From Thermotoga profunda AZM34c06 (GTDB lineage: Bacteria; Thermotogota; Thermotogae; Thermotogales; DSM-5069): a stretch of DNA of 64,000 bases. A model generated the notes under the pieces. It searched no databases. It was given only the letters and a program-made list of their open reading frames with translations, and was not told the DNA's origin. This document shows, one piece after another, positions 43,895 through 52,396 of the stretch (position 1 is its first letter; every line of letters starts with the position of its first letter). The position numbers were made by a program, and so were the translations under genes. The DNA lies in assembly GCF_000828675.1 (NCBI RefSeq), contig NZ_AP014510.1:1445413-1509412 (forward strand). The letters are read 5' to 3'.

Positions 43895-44758
43895 GTGAAC
43901 CACAAAAAGAAGATTCGACGTTCTACCATTAGGAAGATTATATATTCCGTGGTTGTTTGGCTTATTGGCATACTGTGGTTCGTTCCAATTTTTTGGATGT
44001 TGACCACTTCACTCAAACCAACAACAACCGCTATTACAGAAAATCCCCCACGATGGATACCAAATCCGATCACTTTTGATAATTACAAAGCTGTTGCAAA
44101 AGCAGCTGGAGGTATAAATGTTGGGAGATCTGTCTGGAACAGTCTTGTTGTTGCTGTAGTAGCAACAATCGCTGGTCTATTAGTTTCAATACCTGCTGCC
44201 TATGCCCTTGCAAGACTCAAGTTTCCTGGACAAAAGATTATTTTCTGGTCATATGTTGCGATATTGGCATTTCCATCTGTGTTGTTTTTGGTACCAAATT
44301 TTTTCATAATCAATCGATTACACTTGATGAACACATTTTCTGCCCTGATATTGCCGGGACTTGGTGGAACCTTTGGTGTTTTCATGCTTCGACAATATAT
44401 GCTTGGGATACCAAGAGAACTTGAAGAAGCAGCCGTTATTGACGGTTGTTCTCGTTTTCGCATTCTGACAAATATCATCGTGCCACTGATAAGACCAGCA
44501 CTCGTAACACTTGGCATAATGACATTCTTAGGTTCCTGGAATAGTTTTCTATGGCCTTTGATAGTACTCACATCGTCGAGTAAGTTCACTTTGCCAATAG
44601 CACTTGTTAGATTCAGTGCAGGATGGGGTGATCCTTATAGAGGTATAGGTCCATCTATGGCTGCTGCATTCATATCAGTTGCACCTGTGCTGATTATCTT
44701 TGTCGTATTTCACAGATATCTCATGCGAGGTGTATCGCTCAGTTCTATTGGCAAATGA
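43895..44758 (+). CDS. Sugar ABC transporter permease, MalG type (operon 3)
   Basis: Second permease, 287 residues, EAA loop IPRELEEAAVIDGCSRFRIL and terminal YLMRGVSLSSIGK. GTG start at 43895 behind AGGTGG. Followed 10 bp later by the xylanase gene. Confidence 0.93.
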   Translation: MNHKKKIRRSTIRKIIYSVVVWLIGILWFVPIFWMLTTSLKPTTTAITENPPRWIPNPITFDNYKAVAKAAGGINVGRSVWNSLVVAVVATIAGLLVSIPAAYALARLKFPGQKIIFWSYVAILAFPSVLFLVPNFFIINRLHLMNTFSALILPGLGGTFGVFMLRQYMLGIPRELEEAAVIDGCSRFRILTNIIVPLIRPALVTLGIMTFLGSWNSFLWPLIVLTSSSKFTLPIALVRFSAGWGDPYRGIGPSMAAAFISVAPVLIIFVVFHRYLMRGVSLSSIGK

Positions 44759-44768
44759 GGTGGATTTT

Positions 44769-46157
44769 ATGAAATTCTCGGGAGTACTTTGGTTCTTTTT
44801 GGCTGCACTGACTCTTGTGCTATTTGAAGAAACTGTTGTGAATGCTCAAGAGATATTACTTAACGTGGATCTTCAGATATATCAAAAGTTAATCGAGAAA
44901 AACAGAAAAGTTCCTGTGAGCATCACAGTTATTGACTCATCAAGTAAAGTTTTGAAAAATGCTTACCTGGAATGTAATCAATTATCACATGAATTTCTAT
45001 TTGGGAACGCCCCAGAATACCTCATTTTTGCGTATGCTCCTTATTTTTATAGGAGAGGTTCGAGGTTTGGAACAAGACCAATCTCAGAAAATGATTTAGA
45101 AGTCTACAAGAAATACTACATAGAATTGTTCAATTGCGCAACTGTCCCGGCATTCTACTGGGCTGATTATGAACCAGCTGAGGGATTTTTACCTCTGATT
45201 GATGCAACGAAAAAGATAGTTCAATGGCTCAATGATAATAATATCGTTGTGAAAGGTCATACTTTGGTTTGGGGAAACGCACCCGGTGTAGGTGTACCTG
45301 GCTGGGTGCGAGCAAAAGGAGCAAATGATGAATGGAAAGAGGTTGAAGAATTACTACACAAGAGAATTGTTCGAGAGGTAAATGAATTCAAAAATGAAAT
45401 ACACATGTGGGACGTCGTAAATGAACCGATTGTTCAAAGGTGGTTTGACAATCTTGGTAAAAACTATATTGCTGAGAGTTATAAACTTGCAAAGCAAGTC
45501 GATCCAGACGCCGAACTTATACTCAACGAATTTGGATTATTAACCAACAACGATACACGTCAAAAATTCATTACCCTTGTTCGTAAATTGATAGATGAAA
45601 AAGTTCCAGTTGATATCATTGGAGTTGAAGCGCATATCTTTAATGCAAATGATATAAAAAATCAACTTACCAACTTGGATAAAATCTACAGTGCGTTAGA
45701 TGAGATCGCAGAACTCGGTAAACCGATACACATCACAGAATTTCAAATTCCTTTATCCGCAGTGATAGAGGCTTTCAATGTAGACGTCAATACTGCTGAA
45801 CAACTTCAAGCAGAGATTGCTAAGATATTTTATACAGTCTTTTTCAGCCATCCTACCGTTGAAGCAATTGTATACTGGAATTTCTACAGAGCCTGGCAAG
45901 TTGGGAGTGGTTTTCTCAGAGATGATTTGACATTGAAACCCATCTACTATGTTTTAAAAGATCTCATTCACAAGGAATGGAAGACATCGATTAGCACCCA
46001 AACAGATACAAATGGCATAGTTATCTTCACAGGATTCCCAGGATTATATCGAATAAATATTAAATACGCTCATCAAGAAAGGACTCTCGACATAAATGTA
46101 TCCAAGAATAAACCAAACGATTTTGTGATTGTTTTGGATAAAAGTGACCAAGAATGA
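44769..46157 (+). CDS. Secreted GH10 endo-beta-1,4-xylanase
   Basis: Cleaves xylan backbones outside the cytoplasm. ATG 44769 (GAGGTGG upstream) gives a signal peptide (KFSGVLWFFLAALTLVLF ... VNAQE); the frame from 44700 overlaps the permease and hides it. 462 residues: a small N-terminal beta region, then the GH10 barrel with WDVVNEP (acid/base Glu219), GHTLVWG and ITEFQIP (nucleophile Glu324), then a C-terminal beta-sandwich-like tail (TNGIVIFTGFPGLYRINI). In the same AraR-controlled operon as a sugar importer, so AraR links arabinose to arabinoxylan breakdown. Confidence 0.93.
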   Translation: MKFSGVLWFFLAALTLVLFEETVVNAQEILLNVDLQIYQKLIEKNRKVPVSITVIDSSSKVLKNAYLECNQLSHEFLFGNAPEYLIFAYAPYFYRRGSRFGTRPISENDLEVYKKYYIELFNCATVPAFYWADYEPAEGFLPLIDATKKIVQWLNDNNIVVKGHTLVWGNAPGVGVPGWVRAKGANDEWKEVEELLHKRIVREVNEFKNEIHMWDVVNEPIVQRWFDNLGKNYIAESYKLAKQVDPDAELILNEFGLLTNNDTRQKFITLVRKLIDEKVPVDIIGVEAHIFNANDIKNQLTNLDKIYSALDEIAELGKPIHITEFQIPLSAVIEAFNVDVNTAEQLQAEIAKIFYTVFFSHPTVEAIVYWNFYRAWQVGSGFLRDDLTLKPIYYVLKDLIHKEWKTSISTQTDTNGIVIFTGFPGLYRINIKYAHQERTLDINVSKNKPNDFVIVLDKSDQE

Positions 46158-46267
46158 CTAAACTCTATGTTTTAACCGCGAAAGAATCAAAGACAATTGA
46201 AAAAATAACATGTCAATCTGAAGAGATTGTCATTTCTGATAGATTTGTTAACCTGATATAAAATAAC

Positions 46268-46292
46268 GAGAAAAACAGAGAAAATGAAAGAA
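46268..46292 (+). promoter_or_regulatory. A/G-rich upstream element, copy 3
   Basis: Starts 136 bases before the operator at 46404. Shares AGAGAAAATGAAAGAA exactly with copy 1, and 22 of 25 bases overall. Confidence 0.6.
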
Positions 46293-46360
46293 GATATGAG
46301 CATTTTGTGGTTTTATGTATCTACATTCTATTAACTGTGATTTATGACTTTTCATTGGAC

Positions 46361-46413
46361 TTGACTGGGTTGATCAATTAGTATAATGATAATAGTGTGT
46401 ATATGTATGTACA
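46361..46413 (+). promoter_or_regulatory. Promoter and AraR-like operator of Opp-type operon
   Basis: TTGACT (46361-46366) and TATAAT (46382-46387) with a short 15-base spacer, followed by TGTATGTACA (46404-46413), one base from the AraR core. Confidence 0.65.
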
Positions 46414-46521
46414 AAAGAAATATTTTTGAGTTATCTGAATATTCAAATCTTTTCCTATTAGAAGTAGATTTTTTGTTATTGGGAATATAGTACGTATGTT
46501 ACAAATGGGGGGCATTCAACA

Positions 46522-47493
46522 GTGGACAATGTTTTACTTCGCTTTGAAGGTGTGCATAAAACTTTTCGCCTGGGACATTTTTTTTCAAGAAATAAGATAC
46601 ACGCTGTTTGGGATGCAAATTTCAAAATAGAAAATGATCCTATTGTTTTCACTTTGGTCGGAGAGAGCGGTAGTGGGAAGACCACAATAGCAAATCTTTT
46701 GTTGAGGACTATTAAGCCAACGAAGGGTACAATCTGGTTCATGGGTAAGAACATAGAGAATTATCCCAAATCAGAATTCATAAAACAGATTCAACCTGTT
46801 TTTCAAGATCCCTTCGAGACGTTCAATCCTTTAAAAAAACTGGAGACTTATTTTCAGATAATGTTGAAAAAGATGATAAATTCCAAAAATAAAGTCAAAG
46901 GTCTTTCCTTGTTTGAGAAATCTTTGAATGCAGTTGGATTGACTATTGAGGATATTAAGGGAAGATATCCACATGAACTCTCTGGTGGACAGTTACAAAG
47001 ATTGTCCATAGCCAGGTCTCTTCTTGTAAATCCAAAGATTCTTGTAGCCGATGAGCCTGTTTCAATGCTGGACGTTTCTTTAAGAATATCGATCTTGAAT
47101 CTATTCAGAAAATTACGCGATGAGAAACTTCTCCATGTTTTCTATATAACTCACGACCTTGCTACGGCGTATTACATAAGTGACTACATCGCAGTTATTC
47201 TAAAAGGAAACATTGTGGAGGCAGGACCAGCAGAGAAGCTCCTAATGACTCCGTTGCATCCTTATACACAATTACTGAAAGAATCAGTGCCAGATTTGCT
47301 GGATAAAGAGAAAAAAACATATAAATTGGTTAATCGAAGTGTTGAATCTCCACGAGAATATTCAGAACAACTCTGTAAGTTCATTCTTAGATGTCCTCAA
47401 AAGAAAGATATATGTGACAAAAAAGCCCCACCTAACTTTACCGTCGACAACACGGTAGTCAGGTGTTGGCTTTATCAAAAGGGAGGGGTGTAG
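46522..47493 (+). CDS. Opp-type oligosaccharide/peptide ABC transporter ATP-binding protein (OppF position)
   Basis: ATPase of a family 5 importer, 323 residues. Walker A VGESGSGKTTIA, Q-loop QPVFQDPFE, signature LSGGQLQRLSIARSL, Walker B ILVADEPVSMLD, and the C-terminal Opp/Dpp extension with cysteines (CKFILRCPQKKDIC) that can bind an FeS or metal centre. GTG at 46522 behind GGGGGG. It is unusually the first gene, with its OppD-type partner last. Confidence 0.93.
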   Translation: MDNVLLRFEGVHKTFRLGHFFSRNKIHAVWDANFKIENDPIVFTLVGESGSGKTTIANLLLRTIKPTKGTIWFMGKNIENYPKSEFIKQIQPVFQDPFETFNPLKKLETYFQIMLKKMINSKNKVKGLSLFEKSLNAVGLTIEDIKGRYPHELSGGQLQRLSIARSLLVNPKILVADEPVSMLDVSLRISILNLFRKLRDEKLLHVFYITHDLATAYYISDYIAVILKGNIVEAGPAEKLLMTPLHPYTQLLKESVPDLLDKEKKTYKLVNRSVESPREYSEQLCKFILRCPQKKDICDKKAPPNFTVDNTVVRCWLYQKGGV

Positions 47494-47494
47494 T

Positions 47495-49408
47495 GTGAGG
47501 TACATCAAGTGGGTAGTTGTGGTTGTTCTGGCAATCGCGGGGATAATCAGTTTTGCACAAGAAGTTCTTCCTGGAATTCCTAGAAATGAGGTTATCATCA
47601 TTGAAGATCCATCGGGTCGTTCTCTGAATCCTACAAGATTCAATCTCTGGGGAGGCGGCGTTTCAAGCTGGTCAACAGGTATCCAGCAGTTGTGTTTAGG
47701 AGCACTATGGTACATAGATCCAGATGCTGGAATTGAAGGAAACACATGGATCAATCTTTTGGCAGCCGACGCACCTGTGTACAACGATAACAAAACAGAG
47801 ATGACTGTGAAATTGAGAAAAGGGATTTATTGGAGCGATGGTGTACCGTTCACTGCAGACGATTTAATATTCACAGTCGAAACACTGAAAAATCATCCCG
47901 AAATGACTTGGGGAGCATATATGCAGGTCAATGTCCAAGAAGTGAAAAAGATCGATGACTACACAGTCTTATTCAAGCTCGTAAAGTCAAATGGAAGATT
48001 TCACACAATTTTTACTGTGAGATGGTCTGCGTGCTATATCATGCCCAAACACATCTTTGAAAAAGTCCAAGATCCTGTCGCCTTTGATTTCTACCCACCG
48101 GTAGGAACTGGTCCATATGTTTTGAAATCATACGATCCGAATGGTTACTGGTTCCTGTGGGAATTGAGACAAGATTGGGAAAGGTCAGATCTTGGTGTGG
48201 TATTTGGAAAGAAACCTGGTCCAAAATACGTTCTGTACAAAGGAATAGCTTCTCCTGAGAAAAAGGTTATGGATCAGATGGCTCATGAACTCGATATAAT
48301 CCATGATTTACCACCGGAAGGAGCGATAACCCTTCATCAAAACAATCCATATTGCGTCACTTGGTTTGATGGTTGGCCATGGGCACATCCAGACCCAACA
48401 CTACCATCTTTGATTATGAATCATGAGCAGTTCCCATACAATTTGAAAGAAGTCCGCTGGGCTCTCACACTTGCCATTGATATTGTTCAAGTCGTATTGC
48501 AATCATACAACGGATGCGCAACTATATCACCAATCCATGTTCCACCAACAGGTAAGGATCCAGAATGGTACTTCGACAAGATAGAACCATGGTTGAAAGA
48601 TTTCACAATTAAGGTAGGATCTGAGACATTCAAACCATATGATCCGACTATACCTACGAAGATAGCCGATGCCGTTAAGTATGCCTATGGCTATAAAGTT
48701 CCAGAAGATCCCTCAGAAATCAGGAAAATGGTTGGATATGGATGGTGGAAATATTCACCTGATGTAGCTGAAAAACTTTTAAAGAGCGTAGGGTTCAAAA
48801 AAGAAAAGGGAAAGTGGTTATTACCTGATGGTAAACCTTGGAAGATCTCTATACTCTGTGAGGCTGCGACGAGATCTGTTATGACAAGAGCAGCAGCAGC
48901 AGTTGCTGAACAATGGCGCAAATTTGGCATAGATGCTCAAATAGAAGCCGTAGAACCATCCATGTTGTGGACAAGGATGAATTATGGAGAAGACAAAGAT
49001 ACCATATATTGGGCATGGTGTATCGAAACATGGGGTGGTCATCCTGATTTATTCTGGTTCTTAGAGTCTTGGCATTCCGATTATTATAGACCAACTGGTC
49101 AGACTGTCGTAGCCAAGAACCCCATGAGATACAAGAGTGATAAAATTGACAAAATTATAGATTCGTTGAGACAAACCGACTTCTTTAAAGACACAGATAA
49201 AATGATCGATCTGGGTTTGGAATATGTGAAGACTTGTGTAGAAGATATGCCCATAATTCCTGTCTTCTCTTATAACGTATTCACAGTTTGTGACGGATAT
49301 TACTGGACTGGTTATCCAACAGCAGAGGATCCTTACACAGATCCAGTACCAAACTGGGGAAATACGAGATTCATGTTTATAAAATTGCAGCCAACGGGAA
49401 GGAAATAG
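47495..49408 (+). CDS. Family 5 (OppA-type) substrate-binding protein
   Basis: Exported binding protein, 637 residues, signal peptide YIKWVVVVVLAIAGIISFA. It has the family-5 core LRKGIYWSDGVPFTADDLIF and GTGPYVLKSYD. In Thermotogales many OppA-type proteins bind oligosaccharides rather than peptides. The AraR promoter and the downstream GH51 arabinofuranosidase argue for arabino- or arabinoxylo-oligosaccharides. GTG start at 47495 behind GGGAGGGGTG. Confidence 0.92.
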   Translation: MRYIKWVVVVVLAIAGIISFAQEVLPGIPRNEVIIIEDPSGRSLNPTRFNLWGGGVSSWSTGIQQLCLGALWYIDPDAGIEGNTWINLLAADAPVYNDNKTEMTVKLRKGIYWSDGVPFTADDLIFTVETLKNHPEMTWGAYMQVNVQEVKKIDDYTVLFKLVKSNGRFHTIFTVRWSACYIMPKHIFEKVQDPVAFDFYPPVGTGPYVLKSYDPNGYWFLWELRQDWERSDLGVVFGKKPGPKYVLYKGIASPEKKVMDQMAHELDIIHDLPPEGAITLHQNNPYCVTWFDGWPWAHPDPTLPSLIMNHEQFPYNLKEVRWALTLAIDIVQVVLQSYNGCATISPIHVPPTGKDPEWYFDKIEPWLKDFTIKVGSETFKPYDPTIPTKIADAVKYAYGYKVPEDPSEIRKMVGYGWWKYSPDVAEKLLKSVGFKKEKGKWLLPDGKPWKISILCEAATRSVMTRAAAAVAEQWRKFGIDAQIEAVEPSMLWTRMNYGEDKDTIYWAWCIETWGGHPDLFWFLESWHSDYYRPTGQTVVAKNPMRYKSDKIDKIIDSLRQTDFFKDTDKMIDLGLEYVKTCVEDMPIIPVFSYNVFTVCDGYYWTGYPTAEDPYTDPVPNWGNTRFMFIKLQPTGRK

Positions 49409-49458
49409 TTACAGGTTTTAATTAGATAACTTGTTAGAAGTCCACGGGAGGAGATCGT

Positions 49459-50487
49459 GTGAAAGATTTTTTGAAATTCATACTGAAATATTTCATAACA
49501 AGATTATCAATAAGTTTGCTTGTGATCTTCATAGGTGTTTCGATTATCTTCTTGATCCCACGACTCGTTCCAGGTGCAAATCCTGCAGAAATGGCAATCA
49601 GGCGATTGCAAATGGCAGGTGCTTATCTACCAGCAGATAGTATCGAAAAAATGAGACAAGCCTTACTGAAACTTTATGGTTTGGAAGGCTCCATCTTCAG
49701 GCAATATATAACATTCTGGAGAGAATTATTAAAAGGAAATTTAGGGCCTTCATTTGCCTCTTTTCCAACACCTGTTATAACGCTTATAGCTCGATCCCTC
49801 CCGTGGACTGTTGGTTTACTTGCTTTGACAGCGTTGATATCTTGGGTTTGCGGAACGATTCTTGGAGGGATTGCCGGTTACAGGAATAAGGGATTGTGGG
49901 TAAGAATTCTTGAAATTGTTTCAAATGCCGTGAGACCTGTCCCATATTATATCCTTGCTTTACTTTTGCTCATACTGTTTGCCTATGTACTACATTGGTT
50001 CCCAACTGGTGGTGCATACCAAATCGGATTGACGCCGACTTTGAATTGGGCTTTTGTCAAGAGCGTCATAAGATACGGTTTTTTACCAGCACTCTCGTTG
50101 ATAATAATCGGTATAGGTGCATGGTTTTTGAATATGCGTAACCTTGTATCGAATATCACAGGTGAGTACTTTGTAACTTTTGCACATCAAATGGGACTGA
50201 AAGACTCAATTATACTTAAAAGTTATGTCATAAGACTTGCAATGCCCGCACAATTAACTGGTCTTGCTTTACAACTTGGGTTTATCTTCAATGGCACGAT
50301 AATAACAGAAATCGTATTCAATTATCCCGGTTTAGGGACTTTAATTTATACAGCTATAATGCAATCTGACTACAATTTGGTCATGGGAACAACACTATTT
50401 TCAATAGTGGCTGTGGCATTTGCAACTTTATTTGTGGATCTTTTGCTGCCTTTTATAGATCCCAGGATTCAATATGTATCTGGATAA
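49459..50487 (+). CDS. Opp-type ABC transporter permease (OppB position)
   Basis: Membrane subunit, 342 residues, with an N-terminal helix (LSISLLVIFIGVSIIFLIP) and a transport domain ending in the family pattern FNYPGLGTLIYTAI. GTG at 49459 behind GGGAGGAG. Fifty bp after the binding protein. Confidence 0.93.
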   Translation: MKDFLKFILKYFITRLSISLLVIFIGVSIIFLIPRLVPGANPAEMAIRRLQMAGAYLPADSIEKMRQALLKLYGLEGSIFRQYITFWRELLKGNLGPSFASFPTPVITLIARSLPWTVGLLALTALISWVCGTILGGIAGYRNKGLWVRILEIVSNAVRPVPYYILALLLLILFAYVLHWFPTGGAYQIGLTPTLNWAFVKSVIRYGFLPALSLIIIGIGAWFLNMRNLVSNITGEYFVTFAHQMGLKDSIILKSYVIRLAMPAQLTGLALQLGFIFNGTIITEIVFNYPGLGTLIYTAIMQSDYNLVMGTTLFSIVAVAFATLFVDLLLPFIDPRIQYVSG

Positions 50488-50521
50488 AAACACATGATTA
50501 ACGGGAAGGAGAACAAGAGAG

Positions 50522-51397
50522 ATGAATTCATTCATCGGTGTTGTCAAGAAGATGTTCAAAAATGATAGGAGATTTAAATTTGGTATAATCATTTTCGCAT
50601 TTTTGCTGATTTTTGTGGTGTTATCGTTTTTTTCACCATATGATCCCCGCTCAAGCTATTATGCTCCCATCTGCCGTCCACCTTCTTTGAAACATCTTTT
50701 TGGTACTAACGGCAGAGGTCAAGACTTATTTTGGTTACTCACCTTTGCCTTGGGGAATTCATTGGTATTTGGTCTGGAGGTTGCCCTTTTATCCCGTGTA
50801 CTGGCGATAATCATAGGTGTTATAGCTGGATATAAAGGCGGAAATGTGGTTGACAACATATTGATGTTGTTGTGTGACACATTTGTTGTTTTGCCAATTT
50901 TTCCAATATTGGTTTTTTTGCGCTTAATTGCACGCAGTATGAGCTTTTCTACTTTGGCAATTGTTTTAGCATTGTTTGGCTGGCCATGGGATGCAAGGCT
51001 CATAAGATCTCAAGTATTGAGTTTAAGAGAGCAAAAATACACGGTTACTGCGGTGTTTTCTGGTAGGAGCATTTTTGGTCTGATTTTCTCGGAATATTTT
51101 CCTCACATACTTCCAATCATACTTGCAACTACAATTAACAACATGCTTTGGTCTTTGGGTTTAGAAATAACCCTATCTATCTTAGGATTAGCTCCTTTAG
51201 ATATTCCAACGATGGGGACTGTAACTTACTGGGCTATACAACAACAGGCGATGGTTACTGGTGCATGGTGGTGGATACTATTTCCAATCGTTTTTATAGT
51301 TTTGCTATTCACCTCTTTGTACCTTCTTTTCACCAGTATAACGTCTTTCATCAATCCACGTTTGAGGGCGGTTGGTGCCGGGGAGGTCAGCCGATGA
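50522..51397 (+). CDS. Opp-type ABC transporter permease (OppC position)
   Basis: Membrane subunit, 291 residues, with one N-terminal helix, the OppC-type segment HLFGTNGRGQDLFW, and the EAA loop SLREQKYTVTAVFSGRSIFG. ATG at 50522 behind GGAAGGAG. Overlaps the next gene by 4 bp. Confidence 0.93.
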   Translation: MNSFIGVVKKMFKNDRRFKFGIIIFAFLLIFVVLSFFSPYDPRSSYYAPICRPPSLKHLFGTNGRGQDLFWLLTFALGNSLVFGLEVALLSRVLAIIIGVIAGYKGGNVVDNILMLLCDTFVVLPIFPILVFLRLIARSMSFSTLAIVLALFGWPWDARLIRSQVLSLREQKYTVTAVFSGRSIFGLIFSEYFPHILPIILATTINNMLWSLGLEITLSILGLAPLDIPTMGTVTYWAIQQQAMVTGAWWWILFPIVFIVLLFTSLYLLFTSITSFINPRLRAVGAGEVSR

Positions 51398-52359
51398 CTC
51401 GTGTACAGGTAAATGACTTAAAAGCATATTATGTAATCGAGCAAAATGGATCCCTTAAAAATATCAAAGCTGTGGATGGTGTGTCTTTGAACATAGAAGA
51501 ATATGACTTTCTGGCTATAGTAGGTGAATCTGGATGCGGTAAAACGACTCTCGCTAAGGTGTTATATGGCGCGTTGGATCCGGCGTTATCGATAGTTGCC
51601 GGGAATGTGCGTTATAACTATGAGGATTGCGAATATGAGATTTCTCCCACTCGTAATACTCTTCCAAAAATGTGGTGGAAAAAGATTTCTTACATTCCTC
51701 AGGGCTCGCTGAGTGCTTTAAATCCTATAAGAAAAGTGGGTCAAATCTTTCGTGATCTTTTATCATCGCATGATATACCATTTGAAATCGAGGAAATAGA
51801 AAAACATATAGGGTTAGTTAATTTATCTGGTCAAGTTCTTCAAATGTATCCTTTTGAACTTTCGGGTGGTATGAAGCAGAGAGTTGTAATGGCATTGGCA
51901 ACTTTTTTGAGCCCTCAGATAATAATCGCCGATGAACCTACATCTGCTCTTGATGTTGTCACTCAACGCGACATTCTCGGACTTCTCAGTTTTCTTCATA
52001 AATCAAAACAAATCAGTTTTGTGTTTATTACTCATGATATATCTTTGATACCAGGTTTGGCAAATGTTGTGGCTGTAATGTATTGCGGATGTATTGTGGA
52101 ATATGGTCTTGTGGATGAAGTATTTTCTAACCCTCTGCATCCGTATACGAAATTTCTGCTTTCTTCAATTCCAAGGATAGGCGACAAGAGCGAAAAAAAA
52201 CCTATACCTGGAGCAGTAGTCAGTTTGGTCAATCCTCCATCAGGTTGTAGATTCCACTCAAGATGTCCCTACAAAGGCGACTCGTGTGAGAATTCAAAGC
52301 CCAACATGATCAAAGTTGGTTCTGGTAGACATGAAGTTGCCTGCTGGTTGTACAAGTAA
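51394..52359 (+). CDS. Opp-type ABC transporter ATP-binding protein (OppD position)
   Basis: Second ATPase, 321 residues from ATG 51394 (ATGA overlap, GGGAGG upstream). Walker A VGESGCGKTTLA, signature LSGGMKQRVVMALAT, Walker B IIIADEPTSALD, and the C-terminal Opp extension CRFHSRCPYKGDSC. The longer open frame from 51148 runs inside the permease gene in another frame and is rejected. Confidence 0.93.
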   Translation: MTRVQVNDLKAYYVIEQNGSLKNIKAVDGVSLNIEEYDFLAIVGESGCGKTTLAKVLYGALDPALSIVAGNVRYNYEDCEYEISPTRNTLPKMWWKKISYIPQGSLSALNPIRKVGQIFRDLLSSHDIPFEIEEIEKHIGLVNLSGQVLQMYPFELSGGMKQRVVMALATFLSPQIIIADEPTSALDVVTQRDILGLLSFLHKSKQISFVFITHDISLIPGLANVVAVMYCGCIVEYGLVDEVFSNPLHPYTKFLLSSIPRIGDKSEKKPIPGAVVSLVNPPSGCRFHSRCPYKGDSCENSKPNMIKVGSGRHEVACWLYK

Positions 52360-52396
52360 CGATATTTGAGTTTAACTCAGAAAGGGGTGAGTTGTC

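Larger units (their letters stand above)
46158..46521. other. 364-bp regulatory region upstream of Opp-type operon
   Basis: No gene seen. Contains an imperfect hairpin after the xylanase gene (CAATCT/AGATTG stem with GAAG loop, 46214-46229), the third A/G-rich element, and a promoter with an AraR-like operator. A second degenerate site around GTACGTAT (46490-46497) lies next to the ribosome site. Confidence 0.8.

Noticed and set aside
44700-44768. Extended start of the GH10 xylanase
   Set aside because: It would overlap the permease gene by about 60 bp and bury the signal peptide. ATG 44769 follows GAGGTGG.
26674-46292. A/G-rich elements as CRISPR or mobile-element repeats
   Set aside because: Only three copies in separate operons, no regular spacers and no transposase nearby. 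Their spacing follows promoters instead.
51148-51393. 82-residue N-terminal extension of the OppD-type ATPase
   Set aside because: It is the out-of-frame shadow of the OppC-type permease. The ATPase domain begins at ATG 51394 with a proper ribosome site.
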